Source: CAWJHE01 sp963842455 | GTDB lineage: Bacteria > Chloroflexota > Anaerolineae > Anaerolineales > UBA4823 | Direction of reading: 5' to 3' | Length of the DNA: 64,000 bases | Assembly: GCA_963842455.1 (NCBI GenBank) | Contig: CAWJHE010000009.1 | Coordinates: 294,165 to 358,164, forward strand | In this document: in pieces, positions 35,685 to 45,181 of the stretch | Numbering within the stretch: position 1 is the stretch's first letter | Layout: each line of letters starts with the position of its first letter | Notes under the pieces: generated by a model | The model's database searches: none | The model's input: the letters and a program-made list of their open reading frames with translations, nothing else | Told to the model about the DNA's origin: nothing | Made by a program: the position numbers and the translations under genes

Positions 35685-37595
35685 TTAACGAGAACTTGCC
35701 GTACGGCTGGTTAATTTTCCGATTGCCTGGTTAATTTGACCCAGGGTACGTGTATGTTGTACCATAGTTTGGATGTATTGTGTGGCTTTTAGATCACCCT
35801 GCTCGTGAGCTTCATCCATCAGGTAACGAATGTAATCAATCTGCTGGTGAAGCCTGCGACGGCGAATTTCTAATAATCCGCGCATCAAATCTTCTATCAC
35901 CTTTTCATCATCCAAATCCATATTAACGGTTCCCTCCAGCAATTGATCGGCCAAATCCATCATTTCCAGAGATAGGCTGTTCAGAACAAAGTTTAGCGGT
36001 TCGGCAAGATCCTGATCGACAGATTGTTGGAAAACCGCAGCAATAGCTGCATGATCGCTATGTTGAAAATCCTCCGGACTCAGGCGCAAGAGCCCCGCTT
36101 CCTGAAGCTGCCGATCTACCTGGTATTGTAAGGTAGGCTGGCGCAACAATAAACCCAGGCAATGTCTTTCCAGCCGGTAAACACTATCCTGCGGTTTGAG
36201 TGTGGTTTCGACAGGAGCCTGGGATCGCCTTTGGCGGGTGGGAGCAGGTTTAGCCCGAACTGGTGCTGTCTCATACAAGGCTCGTTCATCCACACGCAAC
36301 AGTCGCGCCAGTCTTTGCCGGTATGTATCTCTTTCAATGGGGCTGGGTACATCTTCAATCAAGGGCAAAACCTGGGCGGCGATTTCGCTCTTCACCTTCG
36401 GGTCATCCAGATCCCGTTCTTTTGCCAGCGATTCCATCACATGCATGACAATCGGGCGAGCAGCCTCCAAAATCCTTTCCCATTCCTGCGGATCTCGGTT
36501 GACTACATCGTCTGGATCCTGCCCCTCGGGTAGGGTTGTTACCCGGATATCTGCTTTCAGGCGCGCCTCATACACCATCAAGCCACGCGCATCAAAAACC
36601 GGGTCTGTCTCACGGTCCAGGGTTTGACGAGCAATCTGCAAGCCTCGTAATGTTGCCTTGTCACCAGCCGCGTCAGGGTCCAGCGCCAGGACAATCCGGC
36701 GACTGAACCGTTTTAATAAGGTCAATTGCTGCTCTGTCAAAGCCGTTCCCATGGGTGAGATTGCGTTATTGAAGCCTGCCTGGTGTAGAGCGATCACATC
36801 CAGATAACCTTCAACAATCACCGCCTGGTCTTTTACACGAATAGCGCGACGGGCTAAATCCAATCCATATAACAGATGGCCCTTATCGAAGACAACCGTC
36901 TGGGGAGAATTGAGGAATTTTGGGACATCGTTAGGGTCCAGAATGCGCGCGCCAAAACCAGCCATTCTGCCGCGCTCATCGCGGATCGGGAACATTACCC
37001 TGTGGCGGAAGCGGTCATAATAGCCTCCAGATTCTCTCTCACTGACCATCCCTGCTGCCAGCAAATCGGATTCTGCAATACCTTTTCCCTTGAAATGGGT
37101 GATCAATGCATCCCAAGAGTGAGGTGCATACCCTAAACCAAAGGCTTCAATCGTTTCATCACGCAAACCGCGCTGACTTCGTAAATATTCAGCTGCTTTT
37201 TTCCCTTCTGTCGTATTGAAAAGCTGGTGGCGATAAAAGGTCAGCGCTTCTTCTAAAATAGACCTTAAATTATCATACTCTTCAGCTAACGCCTGATCCT
37301 GGGCAGAAGGTTGGGTGAGTTGTATGCCCGCTTTTTCGGCAAGCTGCTTTAGCGCTTCAGGAAAATCCCAGCCTTCCTTCTTCATCACAAACTTAAAGAT
37401 ATCCCCACCTTCATTGCATTGCCCGAAACAACGCCAGGTGCCTGAATCGGGAAAAACAACAAATGCTGGTGTGCGAGAATTCGGATGGAAAGGACAAAAT
37501 CCTGTGAAATTCTTGCCGGTACGCCGCAATTGCACAGTTTCCGAGACAAGGTCTACAATGTCAATTCGAGCTTTAATTTCATCAATATCGGACAT
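35685..37595 (-). CDS. dnaG: DNA primase
   Basis: This 636-residue primase makes RNA primers for replication. It has a CHC2 zinc finger (FCPFHPNSRTPAF then WRCFGQCNEGGDIF), an RNA polymerase core, a Toprim domain with VIVEGYLDVIALHQAG and the acidic VLALDPDAAGD, and a C-terminal helicase-binding region. The last zinc pair is Cys-x3-Cys. It begins ATG 37595 and is followed closely by rpoD. A hairpin about 105 bp upstream separates it from glyQS. Confidence 0.95.
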   Translation of the reverse strand: MSDIDEIKARIDIVDLVSETVQLRRTGKNFTGFCPFHPNSRTPAFVVFPDSGTWRCFGQCNEGGDIFKFVMKKEGWDFPEALKQLAEKAGIQLTQPSAQDQALAEEYDNLRSILEEALTFYRHQLFNTTEGKKAAEYLRSQRGLRDETIEAFGLGYAPHSWDALITHFKGKGIAESDLLAAGMVSERESGGYYDRFRHRVMFPIRDERGRMAGFGARILDPNDVPKFLNSPQTVVFDKGHLLYGLDLARRAIRVKDQAVIVEGYLDVIALHQAGFNNAISPMGTALTEQQLTLLKRFSRRIVLALDPDAAGDKATLRGLQIARQTLDRETDPVFDARGLMVYEARLKADIRVTTLPEGQDPDDVVNRDPQEWERILEAARPIVMHVMESLAKERDLDDPKVKSEIAAQVLPLIEDVPSPIERDTYRQRLARLLRVDERALYETAPVRAKPAPTRQRRSQAPVETTLKPQDSVYRLERHCLGLLLRQPTLQYQVDRQLQEAGLLRLSPEDFQHSDHAAIAAVFQQSVDQDLAEPLNFVLNSLSLEMMDLADQLLEGTVNMDLDDEKVIEDLMRGLLEIRRRRLHQQIDYIRYLMDEAHEQGDLKATQYIQTMVQHTRTLGQINQAIGKLTSRTASSR

Positions 37596-37700
37596 AATTT
37601 ATTCGAACAGCTTACTTGAATACCTCATGGCTAGGATATGCATCAGCCTGCATCGTTCGGCAGGTCAGTGCAAGACATTAAAGATGGTATTTAAATTATA

Positions 37701-37730
37701 CTCCAGCCATCATGAGAACGATGGCTGGAG
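37701..37730 (-). terminator. Stem-loop between glyQS and dnaG
   Basis: A perfect 11-bp stem (CTCCAGCCATC with its complement) and an 8-nt loop lie 79 bp past the glyQS stop. On the minus strand it is followed by TATAATTTAA; the TATAAT could also be the -10 box of dnaG, although no good -35 is seen. Confidence 0.7.
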
Positions 37731-37808
37731 CAATAATCAAACAGTTGAACAACCTTCAAATCCCTTTAGCTTGATTAAAGGAATCATTGCATGCTTCAAA
37801 AGAACTTT

Positions 37809-40800
37809 TTAGAACCCCTCTAGCTTGGAGAAATCAGCCACGCCCTGGGCAAGATCTGCAATGCGTTGCAACATACCCAAACGATTCTTTCGTACAGCCA
37901 GATCATCCGCCATTACCAGAACCTGATCAAAGAAATAGTTCACCACGGGGATCATCGGTACAAAGGCATTCAGGAAGTCATCCACCGAAGCAGGCTTTCT
38001 TGGCATATTTTCCGCTTGTAGAATAGCTGAATATAGCTCTTTTTCTTCAGCAGCAACCAAAACGCTGGGATCTACGGCATACTTCTCACCAAGGTCCCGA
38101 GTAATGCGAACACAGCGAGCATAAGCTGGCAAAATTGTCTGCCAATCGGAACGCGACACCCAACCCGCCAAGGCGACAACCGCTCTGGCTGCCATAGCTG
38201 GATTATGCCCCTGAGCAGTTAACACTGCATCGACAATATCATAGCGGATGCCATTTTCCAACAACACATTCCGCAAGCGCTCAATGATGAACTCCAAGAC
38301 AGCAGACTGGCTATCCGTTTCAACTGCCACAGGCATGTACTGAGCTGCCGCTTGCAACGCCTGGCGCAAATCGAAATCCACATCCCAGGCCACCAGATTC
38401 TGGACAATTCCCAGGGCTGACCTGCGCTGGGCAAATGGGTCTTTATTACCTGAAGGCGCTAAACCCGCAGCAAAAAGTCCAGCCAGGCTATCCAACCGGT
38501 CTGCCAGGCCAACCAGGAAACCTGCAGTGCTTTTAGGGGTCACATCGCCTGTAGTGCGAGGTAAATAATGTTCAAAAATAGCCTGGGCCACAGCAGGGGT
38601 TTCGCCAGAAGCCAGAGCATAATAATGTCCCATCAAACCCTGCAACGAGGTCATCTCCACGACCATTTTTGTCGCCAGGTCCGCTTTACAAAGTTCCGCA
38701 GCTCGGATAGCGACAGCCAGCTCATCCTGGCTGAAGCCAAGCAACCGGTTCAGATCCTCAACCAGGGCTGTGATACGCCGGGATTTATCCAGCATGGAAC
38801 CTAATTTGACCTGGAAAGTCAAAGTGCTCAATAGCGGCACATAATCCTTTAAAGGTTTCTTGATATCCTCGCGCACAAAGAAGGCTGCATCAGCAAAGCG
38901 CGCCCGGATGACATGTTCGTTACCTTGTGTGACGACATCCAACCACTGCTGATCTCCATTGCGCACGGCAATAAAATAGGGTAACAGGCTCTGTGGATCT
39001 TTGGCATTTATAACCGGGAAATAACGCTGGTGTTTTTTCATCACTGAAACCAGCACTTCGCGCGGCAGATCCAGGTGCGAAGCGTTAAAAGAGCCGCGCA
39101 AAGCAGTAGGCGTCTCAACCAGGTTGGCAACTTCTGCCAACAAGGCTGGATCATCTGCAATGGCGCCTCCAACTTGCTCCGCTAATGAATGGATTTGCTG
39201 CTTAATAAGCGCTTTGCGTTCTTCGAGATTCAGGAGAATGCCTTGCTGGGCTAATGACTCGAAGTATTGTTGCGGCGACTTGATTGTCCATTCAGCAGGT
39301 TGGCGGAAACGCAAGCCACGCGTAGCTGCACCAGATTGTAAGCCCGCAAAGCTAAATGGGATTACCTGGCAGCTTTCATTTTCCCCCAGAATGGCCAGAA
39401 GCCAGCGAACAGGACGCGAGAAAGCCGTATTGCTGCTGTTCCAGCGCATGGATTTATCGAAACGGATTGCGCTGAGCAAAGCTGGCAATTCTTGCGCCAG
39501 TACTTGCTGGGCAGGTCGTCCAACCTGGTGAACGATAGCAGCCACATAGCGACCGCCATCCATTTCACGGACAGCCAGATCCTCTAATGCAACGCCCTTG
39601 CTACGGGCAAAGCCTTCCGCAGCTTTGGTTGGCTTACCTTCAGCATCAAAAGCACGATCAGCAGGGGGACCTTTTACCACCTGCTCCAGGTCTTCCTGCA
39701 TAACCGCCAGTTTTTCTACATACACAACCAACCGGCGGGGGGTACCTTCAATTCTTACGCCATCATATTCCAGGCGCAAGCTGTGCAGCCATTCAGGAAC
39801 GCGTTGCTGTAACTGCGCCAATGCCGCGTTCAAATCGCTCGCCGGAAGCTCTTCGGTGCCAACCTCCAATAAGAAGGGTGCTGTACCGATCTTAAGTACA
39901 GCCATTGGAGCCAACGCTGTGTCAGGGCGCTGATCGGACGGCTTATCTACCATATTATCATCCGCCAACCAGGGGTACTCTAACCGTTGGCGTTGATCCA
40001 CGTAGGCTTCTGCCGCCTTGCGTGAAAGCTCTCGCATCCTGCCGAAAAGCGCCTGGCGTTCGGTGACGCCAACTGCGCCGCGTGTATCCAGAACATTAAA
40101 CGTATGCGAGCACTTTAGAATATAATCATGCGCCGGTAAAACCAGGCCTTCTTCCAGGCAGCGATTGGCCTCAGCTTCGAACAGGTCGTACATCTGGCGT
40201 AATCGCTCGATGTCTGCAACTTCAAAATAATACTTGCTATGTTCCTGTTCAGCTTGTAAATTCACATCGCCATCGGTCAGGCTGGGGCTCCACTGGATAT
40301 CACGAAAGCTGGAGACCTGCTGTAAAGCGATGGCAATACGTTCTAACCCATAAGTAATTTCTACAGAAACCGGATCCAGAACAATGCCGCCAGCCTGTTG
40401 GAAATAGGTGAACTGGGTAATTTCCTGCCCATCTAACCATACTTCCCAACCCAACCCCCAGGCGCCTAGCGCCGGCGATTCCCAGTTATCTTCCACAAAG
40501 CGGATATCATGCTTGCGCGGATCGATCCCCAGGGCTTCTAAAGATTGTAGATAAATTTCCTGTGGATTACCAGGATCAGGTTTTAGAATCACCTGGAACT
40601 GGTAATGCATTTGCATGCGGTTAGGATTTTCCCCATAACGCCCATCATCCGGGCGAATCGAGGGTTCAACATATCCCACATTCCAGGGCTCGGGTCCAAG
40701 CACCCTCAGGAAAGTAGCCGGGTTCATTGTCCCGGCGCCTACTTGAGAATAGTAAGGCTGCCAGATCAAGCAGCCTCGCTCTGCCCAGAAGCTCTGCAAA

Positions 40801-40838
40801 GTCATGATGATCGATTGAAAATTTAAAGGCTGGTTCAT
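37809..40838 (-). CDS. glyQS: Glycyl-tRNA synthetase, fused alpha and beta subunits
   Basis: This 1009-residue enzyme charges tRNA-Gly with glycine. Residues 1-300 are the alpha (catalytic) subunit: FWAERGCLIWQPYYSQVGAG, then PEPWNVGYVEPSIRPDDGRYG, QMHYQFQVILKP and GLERIAIALQ. A short linker (about 300-325) joins the beta subunit, which opens with FLLEVGTEELPASDL. It ends with the anticodon-binding DALR-type region (DDFLNAFVPMIPVVNYFF, MADDLAVRKNRLGML). Most bacteria with this type encode the subunits separately; the fusion is known from some lineages. Confidence 0.95.
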   Translation of the reverse strand: MNQPLNFQSIIMTLQSFWAERGCLIWQPYYSQVGAGTMNPATFLRVLGPEPWNVGYVEPSIRPDDGRYGENPNRMQMHYQFQVILKPDPGNPQEIYLQSLEALGIDPRKHDIRFVEDNWESPALGAWGLGWEVWLDGQEITQFTYFQQAGGIVLDPVSVEITYGLERIAIALQQVSSFRDIQWSPSLTDGDVNLQAEQEHSKYYFEVADIERLRQMYDLFEAEANRCLEEGLVLPAHDYILKCSHTFNVLDTRGAVGVTERQALFGRMRELSRKAAEAYVDQRQRLEYPWLADDNMVDKPSDQRPDTALAPMAVLKIGTAPFLLEVGTEELPASDLNAALAQLQQRVPEWLHSLRLEYDGVRIEGTPRRLVVYVEKLAVMQEDLEQVVKGPPADRAFDAEGKPTKAAEGFARSKGVALEDLAVREMDGGRYVAAIVHQVGRPAQQVLAQELPALLSAIRFDKSMRWNSSNTAFSRPVRWLLAILGENESCQVIPFSFAGLQSGAATRGLRFRQPAEWTIKSPQQYFESLAQQGILLNLEERKALIKQQIHSLAEQVGGAIADDPALLAEVANLVETPTALRGSFNASHLDLPREVLVSVMKKHQRYFPVINAKDPQSLLPYFIAVRNGDQQWLDVVTQGNEHVIRARFADAAFFVREDIKKPLKDYVPLLSTLTFQVKLGSMLDKSRRITALVEDLNRLLGFSQDELAVAIRAAELCKADLATKMVVEMTSLQGLMGHYYALASGETPAVAQAIFEHYLPRTTGDVTPKSTAGFLVGLADRLDSLAGLFAAGLAPSGNKDPFAQRRSALGIVQNLVAWDVDFDLRQALQAAAQYMPVAVETDSQSAVLEFIIERLRNVLLENGIRYDIVDAVLTAQGHNPAMAARAVVALAGWVSRSDWQTILPAYARCVRITRDLGEKYAVDPSVLVAAEEKELYSAILQAENMPRKPASVDDFLNAFVPMIPVVNYFFDQVLVMADDLAVRKNRLGMLQRIADLAQGVADFSKLEGF

Positions 40839-40916
40839 AATGATTCGCTTTAATTATTTAGATAGATTTTTACGCCGCAAGACAGGCATGCGCCGCATTA
40901 TATCATGCGAACCAAG

Positions 40917-41573
40917 TTAGCCGCATTGATCCAGGTTCCAGGCTAATCCTTCAATCCCCTCATGAAAAGCCTGTGCATCCGCCAACAATTTCTTGCACTG
41001 ACGGTGGAGAAAATGATAGGCGGACTGCTTCTTCGATTCAAAGCGAATCATTTCTGCCACCACCAGAGCACTCTCTTCACCCAGAGATTGCTGTAATTTT
41101 TTGGATTCCTGGTTATATGAACGGGTCTGTTCCTGGATTTGAGCTTCAATCTCCAGACGGTTTTTCTGGAGAGCTGTAAATTGGCGGTCCATATCTGGCC
41201 CAAAATCGATGCCACAACCGCGCACATTTTGCATTAAGCCAGCTGTTGTTGCGATGATTTGCTCTATCCTGGCAGCTAATTCCTTGATCTCTGCCAGGCT
41301 TAGAGAGATTTCCGCATCAAGAGCGAATTCCCCACTATCATCCATCAACTTACTTTCAACGAGATCCTGAACAGGCTTAAGCCACTGTACCTGATCGATT
41401 CCCATAGACAGATCATTTGAACGACCCTGTTTCGTCTTGAGGCGCTCTTTTCTATTTGTGTGGATCCCGTTTTTTAACTTACGATCTTCTTTTCCCGAAG
41501 AACGCAGCACATCCAATTCATCATCATCCCAATGGTTAAACTTATTGCGCCTGGACGCCCTATCCTTTGGCAT
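40917..41573 (-). CDS. Coiled-coil protein of unknown function
   Basis: This 218-residue protein was not recognised. The first 60 residues are Lys/Arg-rich and probably disordered. From about residue 85 it is predicted helical with heptad patterning (LSLAEIKELAARIEQIIATT, LQKNRLEIEAQIQEQTRSYN, ESKKLQQSLGEESALVVAEM). It contains two notable cysteines near the end. ATG 41573 is preferred over 41597 because CAGGAG precedes it. It lies upstream of glyQS on the same strand, 78 bp away. Confidence 0.55.
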   Translation of the reverse strand: MPKDRASRRNKFNHWDDDELDVLRSSGKEDRKLKNGIHTNRKERLKTKQGRSNDLSMGIDQVQWLKPVQDLVESKLMDDSGEFALDAEISLSLAEIKELAARIEQIIATTAGLMQNVRGCGIDFGPDMDRQFTALQKNRLEIEAQIQEQTRSYNQESKKLQQSLGEESALVVAEMIRFESKKQSAYHFLHRQCKKLLADAQAFHEGIEGLAWNLDQCG

Positions 41574-41677
41574 ACTTGCACTCCTGAAACAACTCATCGA
41601 ACAATTGAACGCCGCGATTTTACCCGAATTTTGGAATTCTGCAAGACCACAAAGGTATGATCACCTGACATTAAAAC

Positions 41678-41714
41678 AAATTACCAGATGGGTATAGATT
41701 TCCTCTGGTAATTT
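41678..41714 (-). terminator. Terminator after the FmdB-like gene
   Basis: A perfect 11-bp stem, AAATTACCAGA (41678-41688) and TCTGGTAATTT (41704-41714), is followed on the minus strand by GTTTTA. It lies about 60 bp past the FmdB-like stop. Confidence 0.65.
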
Positions 41715-41776
41715 TGATTGCTTATGATCAATGATTGGTAACAACCAGACCAGCACACGGCCGGCATTTAGAACCC

Positions 41777-41989
41777 TCAGGTGCTGCCCGTACTGCAAGA
41801 TGCTGCCGAGCTGCCGCCAAAGGAAATCCCTGTAGAACCAGAAATTCGGGAAGCAAATTTCGAGATTTTCTTCTTTACCTCGGAGCCTCCACAGGAAGGA
41901 CACACTACCTCATCGGTTGCACTGGCGCTACGCACCAATTCTTCAAAGTCTTTCTCGCATGTTGTACACACAAATTCAAATAACGGCAT
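41777..41989 (-). CDS. FmdB-type zinc ribbon protein
   Basis: This 70-residue protein matches the FmdB regulatory family: a start of PLFEFVCTTCEKDFEELV, a second CxxC in VVCPSCGGSEVKKKISKF, and a Ser/Gly-rich tail. The four cysteines form a zinc ribbon. Members are small putative transcriptional regulators of unclear target. It is a single gene with its own terminator. Confidence 0.85.
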   Translation of the reverse strand: MPLFEFVCTTCEKDFEELVRSASATDEVVCPSCGGSEVKKKISKFASRISGSTGISFGGSSAASCSTGST

Positions 41990-42088
41990 ATTGCGCTCCT
42001 GCTGTTGTAATTTTATCGTTTATTTTTACCCTTTTTTAGATGCAAATTGAATCAAAGGGTTACAAAAACAAAAGAATGAATATGGCTG

Positions 42089-42094
42089 TATAAT
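42089..42094 (+). promoter_or_regulatory. -10 box giving a predicted leaderless SDR mRNA
   Basis: TATAAT ends 6 nt before the ATG at 42101 and no Shine-Dalgarno sequence is present. Transcription would start at or next to the A of ATG. No convincing -35 is seen. Confidence 0.45.
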
Positions 42095-42100
42095 TCCTTT

Positions 42101-42853
42101 ATGCGTTTACAGAATAAAGTAGCTTTGATTACAGGCGGTACTTCAGGTATTGGAAAAGCTACCGTCGAACTATTTATCCAGGAAGGCGCCAAAGTAGCTT
42201 TTACCGGGCGGAGGCGCGATTTGGGTATTGCCCTACAGGAGCAGACCGGGGCGCTTTTCATCCAGGCTGATCACCGCCAGGCAAACGACTGCCAGGTATC
42301 TGTTGACAAAACGGTGGAAGCGTATGGCAGTATTCACATCCTGTTCAACAATGCCGGAATTGTCACCAAGGGTTCCGCCGAAACCATTTCGGAGCAGGAT
42401 TGGCAGGAAACCTTGGACCTTAATGTCACTGCGGTCTGGCGTATGTCACGCCTGGTGATCCCCATGTTCCGTGCGCAGGGTGGAGGTGTGATTGTTAACA
42501 ATGCTTCTGACTGGGGGCTGGTAGGAGCGACACAGGCGGTTGCTTACGCCGCCTCCAAAGGCGCGGTGATCCAGATGACGCGCAGCATGGCTCTGGACCA
42601 TGCCCGTGAAAATATTCGTGTTAACGCAGTCTGTCCCGGAGATACCTTTGTGGAGCGCTGGGTGCAAAACGGCTACTTCCGTGATACAGATGCAGTAACG
42701 TTGGCAGAGGCCCGCCATAGTGATAGCATTCCCCTGGGAAGAGTAGGCGAAGCAGAGGAGATAGCCAGGGCTGTATTATTCCTGGCCAGCGATGAATCCA
42801 GCTTTATCACCGGCGCTACACTGGCCGTGGACGGCGGCAATACCGCTCAATAA
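42101..42853 (+). CDS. Short-chain dehydrogenase/reductase
   Basis: This 250-residue NAD(P)-dependent oxidoreductase has the classical SDR layout: the cofactor motif ITGGTSGIGKATVELF, the structural NNAG, and the active-site Ser in NNASDWGLVG with AYAASKGA (YxxxK). It closes with the typical PLGRVGEAEEIARAVLFLASDESSFITGATL segment (split here), as in glucose or 3-oxoacyl reductases. The substrate is unknown. Its start has no ribosome site. Confidence 0.9.
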   Translation: MRLQNKVALITGGTSGIGKATVELFIQEGAKVAFTGRRRDLGIALQEQTGALFIQADHRQANDCQVSVDKTVEAYGSIHILFNNAGIVTKGSAETISEQDWQETLDLNVTAVWRMSRLVIPMFRAQGGGVIVNNASDWGLVGATQAVAYAASKGAVIQMTRSMALDHARENIRVNAVCPGDTFVERWVQNGYFRDTDAVTLAEARHSDSIPLGRVGEAEEIARAVLFLASDESSFITGATLAVDGGNTAQ

Positions 42854-42888
42854 CCCCAAACACAACACCTGTTCCATATTTCCCAACC

Positions 42889-44260
42889 CTAAACCACCAG
42901 GCTGGTTTGCTCTTCAGCAACCTCAACCGCCTGATTAACCGCATCGGGGAGTTCATCTTCTACCAGACGGGTGCGTGGGTACAAATAGCCTGACAGCGAG
43001 ACGACAATGGACAGCAAGCCAATTACGGCAATGAACAGCCCAATCCCGCGCCCGGCGCCTACTCCGAAAATCATGCCGATCAGACTATTAGCGAAAGCGC
43101 CACCTTCAACTAACAGCGGATTGAAGACGTGATCTGCCAGGGGACCAGCCATCACATAGGCCAGCGGCATAACCGACCAGGCGATCATCCTGCGCACGGC
43201 AAAAACCCGGCCCTGCACATCCACCGCCACCTTGCTCTGCCACAAAGCCTGGCTTGAAGCGTTCACGATCGGGCTCATCAACATAGCTCCAAAGCCAGCT
43301 ACAGCCATTAATGGAATCCAGGGGCGAATGCCAAACAGCATGATAAAGCCCCCCATCACAGCCATACCCGCCAGTACCCCATGGACACGACGCTTAGGAC
43401 CTCCCCAGGCGCTCACTACCAGGGTGCCAACCAGCATACCCAATCCCAACAATGAAGAAAGTATTCCGAAAACCTGGGCATCCGCAATTTCCAAAATCAT
43501 CGGGGCCAACAAAGGGCTCATCAACCCGAACAAGAAATTCGAAAGAGCAAACACAACCAATAAACCCAACAGCCCCGGACGAGCCGAAATATAACGCCAG
43601 CCATAGCCAGCTTCCTGCCAGAGAGAGCCACGGCCCGCCTGTGCCTTCCGCGGTGACTGCTGGCTTTGGGAAACGAACAAAAGCCAGCGTCAAAATAGCG
43701 CACAAAAAGGTGACAAAATCGACGATAATGACCCCCTGCAGCCCGGTTGTTACCAGCATAGCGCCAGCAATGGCTGGTGCGATCAATTGGGAGATCGCCT
43801 CCCCAATCTGAACCATCCCCGCCGCCCGGCCTAGCTGTTCCTTGGGAACCAGGAGGGTCGTCGCCGCCGAATATGCCGGCCATTGAAAGGTGCTGCAGCC
43901 TGAATTGATCGCTGTGGCTAAATAGATATGCCAGACTTCCAGATGTTGCGTGAATGCCAAAATGGCAATCACAAGCGTGCTGATGCCGGCGCCCGTATCG
44001 CTGAGTATCATCATCAGCCGCCGGTCCCAGCGATCGGCCAAGGCCCCCGCAATGGGCGACAGAAACAGGCTCGGCAAGGCATACGCCAACAGGTTCAGGG
44101 CGAACAGCGTGGTAGAGCCAGTTTTCTGGTATATCCAAACCCCCAGGGCAAAGCCAGTCAAGCTTGACCCAATGGTCGATACAAATTGACCAGCCCAAAC
44201 AATTACAAAGGTTCGCATCCCTTGAAATATTTTTAGAATTTCCAAAAAGACCTCACTCAT
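42889..44260 (-). pseudogene. MFS exporter, frameshifted
   Basis: The N-terminal half (helices 1-6, with VIVWAGQFVSTIGSSLTGFALG and the ADRWDRRLMM loop) is in one frame to about 43640. The C-terminal half (GYGWRYISARPGLLGLLVVF to the end at 42889) is in another. Removing one C from the CCC at 43634-43636 joins them as TGGRGSLWQEAGYGWRYI. The whole would be about 457 residues, normal for an MFS_3-type multidrug or siderophore exporter. ATG 44260 and 44287 are both possible starts. Either a pseudogene or a base-calling error. Confidence 0.75.
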
Positions 44261-44356
44261 CCGATAGAACAATACCTTTATATACAAATATTAGCACTGT
44301 TTTTGTTCAACCAGGAATAAACTGAGCCATTATAATAGATTGAGCAAGGATAACCT

Positions 44357-45122
44357 ATGAACGAAAATACAGTAATCCAGACCATGCTATCCCGCAAATC
44401 AATCCGGCGCTACAAGCCTGATAACCCCAGTGATGAAATCGTACAGACGATTGTCCGCGCCGGTCAGCAAGCCCCGTTTGCCTCACAGCTTTGCAGTGTA
44501 TTGCTTTCGCGTCATCAAGAAAAGAATAAATTCAAAGCGCCATTGTTATTTACCCTATGCGTGGATGCGCACAAATGGGAGCTGATCATGGCAGAACGCG
44601 GCTGGCGCATGGAAGGCGATGATCTGCTGTTGCTGGTGCTGGGGATGCAAGATGCGGCTTTGATGGCAGAGAACATGGTCGTCGCGGCAGAGAGCCTGGG
44701 ATTGGGAAGCTGCTTTTTAGGGGACGCCCCTTTTCGTTCAGGTGAGATCATCCAAACCTACCAGTTGCCACAGCGCGTCTTCCCCATGGTGCAACTTACT
44801 ATGGGTTATCCGGCTGAAGACCCTCCACCCAGGCCGCGCTACCCCATTGAATTTGTGCTTTTTGAAGATCATTATCCTGAATTTCGCCAGGAAGAAATCC
44901 AACATTGCCATGCAGCAGATGGACCAGGGTTACCTGGATCAAGATTATTACCGGCGCCACAAAGCCAAAATCCGCCTGTTGCCAGGGCGCGAAGAAACCT
45001 TCACCTATGAAGATTATAGCTGGACAGAGCATATCAGCCGGAAATGGGGTCAGCGCTTATTCCCGGATACCATCCTGGCAGAGATCGAACGTTGCGGTTT
45101 CTGCATACAGCGTGAAAGATAA
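44357..45122 (+). pseudogene. Nitroreductase-family protein, frameshifted near the C-terminus
   Basis: The first 180 residues form a flavin-dependent nitroreductase fold: LSRKSIRRYKPDNPSDEIV, VRAGQQAPFASQ, ALMAENMVVAAESLGLGSCFLG and VQLTMGYPAEDPP. After about 44895 the frame runs to 45010 with an unlikely Pro/Arg tail. A second frame continues sensibly with MQQMDQGYLDQDYYRRHKAK to TGA 45122. Dropping one A from the AAA at 44895-44897 restores one 254-residue protein. Members reduce nitro groups, quinones or flavin with NAD(P)H. The gene diverges from the MFS exporter. Confidence 0.75.
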
Positions 45123-45181
45123 CCTGTTTCAGCTCAAGACAAATAGGCGCCACCCCGGCAGCCGTCCTGCTTCACAGGCGC

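Noticed and set aside
41777..41779. TGA at the end of the FmdB-like gene as a possible Sec codon
   Set aside because: Only two codons follow before TAA, no Cys is expected there and the length is normal for the family.
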